Source: Nesterenkonia cremea
GTDB lineage: Bacteria > Actinomycetota > Actinomycetes > Actinomycetales > Micrococcaceae
Direction: 5' to 3'
NCBI RefSeq assembly: GCF_014642675.1
Contig: NZ_BMIS01000015.1
Coordinates: 33,188 to 73,405, forward strand
DNA: 40,218 bases
Part shown: in pieces, positions 35,846-40,218 of the stretch
How positions within the stretch are numbered: the stretch's first letter is position 1
How the letters are laid out: every line of letters starts with the position of its first letter
The notes under the pieces: generated by a model
Seen by the model: only the letters and a program-made list of their open reading frames with translations
Told to the model about the DNA's origin: nothing
Databases searched by the model: none
Program-made: the position numbers and the translations under genes

Positions 35846-37102
35846 ATGGCTTCGATTCCATTCAGACAGGAAGCACAGGCCGAGACCGCACCGCAGACCC
35901 CCTGGGTGCGGTCGGTGGCCTCCGGCGCCGGGGTGGGGCTCGCCGCCGGCATGACGATGACGGCCACCGCCTCGGCCGCTGCGGCCTATCTGGCCCGTGT
36001 GGTGGTGACCCCGGTCCATGAGAAGCGCGCCGACGTCGAGATCCTCGCCGTCATCCAGGCCTCTCGCGGCCAGGAGGTGGTGCTGACCAGCACCCCGGAG
36101 ACCATCGTCTCCGGAACCTACGGCCTCCACTTCGACGCCGGCCGTGGTCTGGCCAAGATCGGTGAGGTCACAGCCCTGGAGCCCAAGCACGGGACGGTGA
36201 CCCGACGTGTGGAGGAGGTGGTGGCCGGCGATCTGCGTGCGGCCCGCCGCGGATGGGTCAGCTCCGGCTTCCACCGGGACCCGGGGGAGGCCGGCTACGA
36301 GTTCGACGAGGTCACCGTGGGGACCCCGGTGGGGGAGGCCGCCGCCTGGTACGTCCCCAACGGGAACCCGGAGGGTCCGCTGGCCGAGAGGAACATCTGG
36401 GCCATCATGGTCCACGGGCGTGCCGGCACACGTGTGGAGGGCATCAAAGCTCTGCCCGCTGCTCAGCAGCTGGGCCTGGACTCCCTGCTGATCTCCTACC
36501 GCAACGACGGTGAGGCCCCGGCCGCCCCGGACGGTCGCTACGGCCTGGGGATGACCGAATGGGAGGATGTGGAGGCAGGCATCCGCTATGCCCTGGACCA
36601 CGGCGCCGATGAGGTGCTGCTCTTCGGCTGGTCCATGGGTGGGGCCATCTGCCTGCAGGCCGCCGACCGCTCCCAGCTGGCGCCGGCCGTGCGCGGACTG
36701 GTGCTGACCGGTCCGGTGATCGATTGGATCGATGTGCTGGCCCATCAGGCCCGCATCAACCGGGTGCCGGAGCCGGTGGGTCGGATGACCCGGTGGCTGC
36801 TGTCCCATCCTTTGGGGCGCCGGGTGACCGGCCTGGCCTCGCCGCTGGACCTGAAGGCTATGAACTGGATCGACCGGGCCGATCAGCTGCACACCCGCAC
36901 GCTGATCCTGCACAGTCAGGACGACGAGACCGTTCCGCACGGACCCAGCAGGGACTTGGCGGAGAAGAACGGTCTGGTCAGCTTCGAATCCTTCACCCAG
37001 GCTCGGCACGTCAAGGAGTGGAACCACGATCCGGAGCGTTGGAACGGCCGGGTCACCTCCTGGGTCACCGACCTGTTCTCCGAGGCTGAGCCGGGGCACT
37101 GA
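35846..37102 (+). CDS. Alpha/beta hydrolase, membrane-anchored
   Basis: A 418-residue protein. An N-terminal hydrophobic segment (about 28-52) probably anchors it, and the hydrolase domain starts at about 165. Landmarks are the oxyanion region MVHGRAGTRVEG, the nucleophile elbow GWSMGG (Ser at about 257), the acid in HSQDDETVP and the base in ARHVKEWNHD. The substrate is unknown (esterase or peptidase-like). The first 150 residues after the anchor have no recognised domain. ATG 35846 is chosen because the -10 box lies 6 nt upstream. It is divergent from msrB and ends 46 nt before the convergent glycerophosphodiesterase gene. Confidence 0.85.
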   Translation: MASIPFRQEAQAETAPQTPWVRSVASGAGVGLAAGMTMTATASAAAAYLARVVVTPVHEKRADVEILAVIQASRGQEVVLTSTPETIVSGTYGLHFDAGRGLAKIGEVTALEPKHGTVTRRVEEVVAGDLRAARRGWVSSGFHRDPGEAGYEFDEVTVGTPVGEAAAWYVPNGNPEGPLAERNIWAIMVHGRAGTRVEGIKALPAAQQLGLDSLLISYRNDGEAPAAPDGRYGLGMTEWEDVEAGIRYALDHGADEVLLFGWSMGGAICLQAADRSQLAPAVRGLVLTGPVIDWIDVLAHQARINRVPEPVGRMTRWLLSHPLGRRVTGLASPLDLKAMNWIDRADQLHTRTLILHSQDDETVPHGPSRDLAEKNGLVSFESFTQARHVKEWNHDPERWNGRVTSWVTDLFSEAEPGH

Positions 37103-37148
37103 GCGGGGTTGCGGAGCCCGCCGCTGAGGCCGCGCCGCCGTGCGCGTC

Positions 37149-37883
37149 TCAGGGCAGCGGGGTGAAGCCCTCGAAGATGTAGTTGTCGCCCAGCTGCTCG
37201 GCCCGGCGCCGCTGCTCTTCGGAAGTGATCGTCCAGAGCAGCAGCGGCTTGCCCGTGCGGCGCAGCCAGGCGGAGCGCCGTGGGGACAGGTGGGCCAGCT
37301 CGTAGCCGAGGAAGTCGGGCCGGGTGGCCACGTTATAGGCGAAGTTCTGCAGCAGCAGCCGGCGCACCGCGGACATCTTCCGCTTCCCGGAGAAGCTTCC
37401 AGAGAGCTGGCCCCGGGGGGTCTCCGGGGCATTCTTGCGGAACCAGGCCACGATATCCGGATCGAAGGATTGGACGGCGGCCTCTCCGGAATAGCCTCGC
37501 AGGGCTGCGGCCACGCCTGCGGCACGGACAGTCTTGGCCGATCCCGCCTTGATCTCCACCAGCAGCGGGACGCGTCCGTCCACCAGCTCCAGCAGCTCAG
37601 CGAAGCTCATGATCGTATGCGGCCCACCGGCGATCTGCATGCGCCTGAGATCGGCCAGGCTGTGACGGCGCACAGCGCCGGACTGCTCGGTGAGTCGGCC
37701 CAGCTTCGGATCGTGGTGGACCACCAGCTGATCATCGGCGCTGAGCTGCAGGTCCAGCTCGATGGGGAGCCCGGCCTCCACGGCGGCCTCGAAGGATGGG
37801 CGCGAGTTCTCCGGGACCCTGCTGCCCCCGTGCAGGCCGCGATGGGCGATCGGTCGCTCAGTCAGCCAGGCTGGGGCAGTCAT
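37149..37883 (-). CDS. Glycerophosphodiester phosphodiesterase family protein
   Basis: A 244-residue GDPD-type TIM-barrel enzyme. Catalytic and metal residues are visible: PIAHRG (H14, R15), VPENSRPSF (E25), IELDLQLSADDQLVVHHD (E42, D44, H56) and LLVEIKAG. The family releases glycerol 3-phosphate from glycerophosphodiesters in phospholipid turnover. There is no signal peptide, so it is probably cytoplasmic. ATG 37883 has TAGGAT 8 nt upstream. It lies 39 nt downstream of sufE on the same strand. Confidence 0.92.
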   Translation of the reverse strand: MTAPAWLTERPIAHRGLHGGSRVPENSRPSFEAAVEAGLPIELDLQLSADDQLVVHHDPKLGRLTEQSGAVRRHSLADLRRMQIAGGPHTIMSFAELLELVDGRVPLLVEIKAGSAKTVRAAGVAAALRGYSGEAAVQSFDPDIVAWFRKNAPETPRGQLSGSFSGKRKMSAVRRLLLQNFAYNVATRPDFLGYELAHLSPRRSAWLRRTGKPLLLWTITSEEQRRRAEQLGDNYIFEGFTPLP

Positions 37884-37891
37884 AGGGCCTG

Positions 37892-37897
37892 ATCCTA
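37892..37897 (-). promoter_or_regulatory. -10 element of the glycerophosphodiesterase gene
   Basis: TAGGAT on the minus strand lies 8 nt before ATG 37883, so the message would be leaderless or nearly so. Confidence 0.4.
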
Positions 37898-37922
37898 TCG
37901 GAGGCCCCGGACTGATCAGCGG

Positions 37923-38369
37923 CTACGCGCCGCCGAGGTGGCGGCGGATGTTCTGCTTGACCCGGGCGAGCATCGCGCTCATCCCGCGCAGCCGCAGCGG
38001 AGTGATGGCCTTGGCCAGTCCCAGGCGGTTGGCGACGTCGTCGGGTGTGTTCAGGATCTGCTCATAGGTGAGCCCGCTGAGCCCCTGGTGGAGGATGGAG
38101 GCGAAGCCACGCGTGGTGGGCGCCTCCTGAGGGGCGGCGAAGATGAGCTCGGCGCGGCGGGCCTCGTCGTCGAACTCCAGGCTCAGGAACAGCGGAGACT
38201 GGCACTCCACCACCTGCTCCATGGACTCCTGGTAGTCATCGCCGTAACCCTCGGGCAGCTCCGGCAGCTCGCGGGAGAGATCCAGCAGCAGCTCCAGCTT
38301 CTGCCGATCCTCCACGGACTGGAACTCGTCGATGATCTCTGCCAGCGGCTCGGGAACGTCCTCACTCAT
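37923..38369 (-). CDS. sufE: SufE family sulfur acceptor protein
   Basis: A 148-residue SufE-like protein that takes persulfide sulfur from a SufS-type cysteine desulfurase for Fe-S cluster assembly. The acceptor cysteine is C56 in VVECQSPLFLSLEF. The C-terminus has GFASILHQGLSGLTYEQIL and LTPLRLRGMSAML-like sequence (here ITPLRLRGMSAM), typical of the family. In many actinobacteria sufE is next to a rhodanese gene (sseA); none is present here. ATG 38369 has TAGACT 8 nt upstream. Confidence 0.92.
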   Translation of the reverse strand: MSEDVPEPLAEIIDEFQSVEDRQKLELLLDLSRELPELPEGYGDDYQESMEQVVECQSPLFLSLEFDDEARRAELIFAAPQEAPTTRGFASILHQGLSGLTYEQILNTPDDVANRLGLAKAITPLRLRGMSAMLARVKQNIRRHLGGA

Positions 38370-38377
38370 GCGGCCCG

Positions 38378-38383
38378 AGTCTA
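38378..38383 (-). promoter_or_regulatory. sufE -10 element
   Basis: TAGACT on the minus strand lies 8 nt before ATG 38369; near-leaderless start. Confidence 0.4.
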
Positions 38384-38429
38384 CCGGTGAGCACGGGCCC
38401 GCTGTGAGGGTGACGAGATGTGTCAGCCC

Positions 38430-38457
38430 TTGTCATCCGTGGAATCCTCAGTAGAGT
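38430..38457 (+). promoter_or_regulatory. Promoter of the CoA-ligase gene
   Basis: TTGTCA (38430-38435), a 16-nt spacer and TAGAGT (38452-38457). The leader of about 40 nt carries AGGAG 5 nt before ATG 38506. Confidence 0.5.
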
Positions 38458-38505
38458 GATGCGTGTCACATCATCCGATCGTCACCGACAGACGAAGGAG
38501 CCCCG

Positions 38506-40096
38506 ATGGCTGTCATCACGAGCCCGCACACCTCCATCGAGATCCCGGACCTCAGCCTGTATGACCTGCTGTTCGGCTCACTGAGCGATGAGGACGCCGC
38601 GCGCACGGCCCTGGTCCAGGGTGAGACCGGGCGGGCGGTCAGCTACGGGGCGCTGAAGCAGCAGGTGGATCACTTCGCCGGGGCGCTGTCCGCCCGCGGC
38701 ATCGGATCCGGCAGCGTGGTGGCGCTGCAGGCGCCCAATCTGCCCGAGTTCGTCACCGCATTCCACGGCATCCTGCGCTCCGGCGCGACGGCGACCACGG
38801 TGAACTCGCTATACACCGCCTCCGAGGTGGCGCGGCAGCTGCGGGCCTCCGGGGCCACCATGATGATCACCGTCTCTGCCCTGGCACAGAACGCCGTGGT
38901 AGGAGCTGAGGAGGCCGGATTCAGCACCGAGCGCATCATCATGCTGGATGAGGACGGCATCCACCCCTCGCTGCTGACGCTGCTGGGGGAGGAGCACGAG
39001 GCTCCGGACCCGCAGATCGACCCGGCCGAGCATGTGGCGGTGCTGCCCTACTCCTCCGGGACCACCGGCGTGCCCAAGGGCGTGATGCTGACCCACCGCA
39101 ATCTGGTGGCCAATACGCTGCAGCTCGAAGGCCTGCTGCCGGTGGACCCCGGAGCGCCCATCCAGGCGGTGCTGCCCATGTTCCACATCTACGGGCTGAC
39201 CGTGCTGATGAACTTCGGACTCCACCGCCGCGCCGAGATCGTCACCATGGCCAAATTCGACCTCTCCGAGTTCCTGCGCATCATCCAGGACCACCAGATC
39301 AGGGTCTCCTTCATCGCTCCGCCCATCGCTGTGGCCCTGGCCAAGCATCCGATGGTCGATGACTATGACACCGACAGCCTCATCTCCATGCTCTGCGGCG
39401 CTGCGCCGCTGGATGAGAGCACCGCTTCCGCGGTGAGTCGCCGACTGGGAGCAGACCTGCGGCAGGGCTTCGGGATGACGGAGCTTTCCCCCGTCTCCCA
39501 TCTGGCGCCCTACGGCGATGACCGCAACCCGCTGGGCTCCATCGGGCCCGCTGTGGCCAATGTGGAATGCCGAGTGGTGGATCCGGCCACCGGAGAGGAT
39601 GTGGAGCTGCCCCAGGAGGGCGAATCCGCGCCGGGGGAGATGTGGACCCGCGGACCGCTGGTCATGAAGGGCTACCTCAACAATGAGGAGGCCACCTTCG
39701 CCACCATCACAGAGGACGGCTGGCTGCGCACCGGAGACATCGTCACGTACAACACCGGCGGCTGGTTCACTGCCGTGGACAGGCTCAAGGAGGCCCCCGG
39801 CCGAGCTGGAGGCGGTGCTGCTGGAGCATGAGCAGATCGCCGACGCCGCCGTCATCGGCGTCCCCGATGAGGAGGGCGGCGAGGCGCCCAAAGCCTTCGT
39901 GGTGGTGCGCCAGGACGCCCAGGAGCAGCCGGCCCAGCTCAGCGGGAAGGAGGTCATGGAGTACATGGCCTCACGGGTGGCCCCGCATAAGAAGATTCGC
40001 TATGTGGAGTTCATCGACGAGGTGCCCAAATCCCGGACGGGCAAGATTCTGCGCCGTGAGCTCAAGGCCCGCACGGCGCCCGCAGCCGCGGCCTAG
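38506..40096 (+). pseudogene. AMP-binding acyl/aryl-CoA ligase (4-coumarate-CoA ligase-like), frameshifted
   Basis: The first 431 or so codons encode a normal adenylate-forming enzyme with YSSGTTGVPKGVMLTHRN (P-loop), QGFGMTELSPVSH and GWLRTGDI. At about 39793 the frame breaks: VDRLKE runs into EAPGRAGGG and a stop at 39831. The correct C-terminal sequence continues in another frame, from [20 protein letters not shown] to [13 protein letters not shown] and the stop at 40096. Relatives have LIKYKGYQV-like residues between DRLKE and PPAELE, so about 26 nt encoding this A8/hinge motif seem lost. The C-terminal subdomain cannot be made in frame. An insertion sequence begins directly after the stop. 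Confidence 0.85.
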
Positions 40097-40136
40097 GTGT
40101 AATGCCCCGGAACGTTGTGAACAGGTGACGTAAAGA

Positions 40137-40196
40137 GGAGACCTCCGGTATCGATGTGGGTAATCACACTCACAAGTCGATAAACCGGAGGTCTCC
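40137..40196 (+). promoter_or_regulatory. Hairpin hiding the transposase ribosome binding site
   Basis: Arms GGAGACCTCCGGT (40137-40149) and ACCGGAGGTCTCC (40184-40196) are perfect complements, with a further TATCGA/TCGATA pair inside. The GGAGG ribosome site (40187-40191), 5 nt before ATG 40197, lies in the right arm and would be blocked when the hairpin forms. Confidence 0.6.
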
Positions 40197-40218
40197 ATGA
40201 CTCACCGTAATGCCCCGA
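40197..40218 (+). CDS. IS481-type transposase, first seven codons only
   Basis: The frame ATG-ACT-CAC-CGT-AAT-GCC-CCG gives MTHRNAP, a start seen in IS481-family transposases, and continues past the window edge. GGAGG lies 5 nt upstream inside the hairpin. Too little is visible for motifs; the call rests on this N-terminus and the insertion-sequence-like leader. Confidence 0.55.

Larger units (their letters stand above)
40097..40218 (+). mobile_element. IS481-family insertion sequence, left end (runs out of window)
   Basis: Directly after the TAG of the CoA-ligase gene the sequence changes to a non-coding leader (GTGTAATGCCCCGGAACG onwards), followed by a long hairpin and the start of a transposase-like frame (MTHRNAP). 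This N-terminus resembles actinobacterial IS481 transposases. The right end and target duplication are outside the window, so the family call is provisional. Confidence 0.65.

Overview
The window is high-GC, densely packed actinobacterial DNA that is mostly core chromosome. Several actinobacteria-only families (DUF3099, DUF5998, SepH, DUF4193, DUF3093, DUF3710, DUF3159, DUF3000) lie in the order known from Micrococcales. An olefin cluster like that of Micrococcus luteus points to Micrococcaceae or a close relative. The genus (for example Nesterenkonia, Kocuria or Arthrobacter) cannot be settled from the sequence alone.

Layout. 1-1437: two leftward short-chain dehydrogenases (one cut by the window edge, one FabG). 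1568-3173: a rightward operon of a DUF3099 membrane protein, a small Cys/His protein and the cytochrome oxidase assembly factor SURF1. 3163-4924: leftward small protein, M56 membrane protease and BlaI-family repressor. 4998-7556: type IIA topoisomerase A subunit (ParC-like), divergent from a 900-residue GNAT/acyl-CoA-synthetase-like protein acetyltransferase (7612-10314). 10359-10949: a decayed AbiEi/DUF559-type gene. 11032-15918: leftward oleA, oleB-oleC fusion and oleD (long-chain olefins through a beta-lactone). 15991-19171: DUF5998, a phosphodiesterase-like protein and the FtsZ regulator SepH. 19440-23859: DUF4193, DUF3093, dut, DUF3710, DUF3159 and an RNA methyltransferase. 24148-29685: acnA, dxs and a WGR-domain protein. 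29745-32381: FadB-like beta-oxidation enzyme and an exported Rieske protein. 32386-35828: leftward msrB-ltaE and DUF3000-rnd. 35846-38369: alpha/beta hydrolase, glycerophosphodiesterase and SufE. 38506-40096: an acyl/aryl-CoA ligase broken by a deletion and frameshift. 40097-end: the left end of an IS481-type insertion sequence.

The most notable non-coding signals are: (i) two related 17-bp operator-like palindromes, one at the blaI promoter and one at the DUF3099-SURF1 promoter, which suggest that the BlaI/M56 pair controls itself and a respiratory-assembly operon; (ii) a very frequent leaderless pattern, TAnnnT followed 6-8 nt later by ATG or GTG, at more than a dozen genes; (iii) divergent msrB and hydrolase promoters whose -10 boxes occupy the same bases on opposite strands; (iv) a roughly 110-nt element bounded by perfect 21-bp inverted repeats between acnA and dxs; and (v) a hairpin that hides the ribosome binding site of the insertion-sequence transposase.

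No tRNA, rRNA, CRISPR array or prophage was seen. No complete new defence or biosynthetic system was found. The clearest new hypothesis is the BlaI-type regulon.
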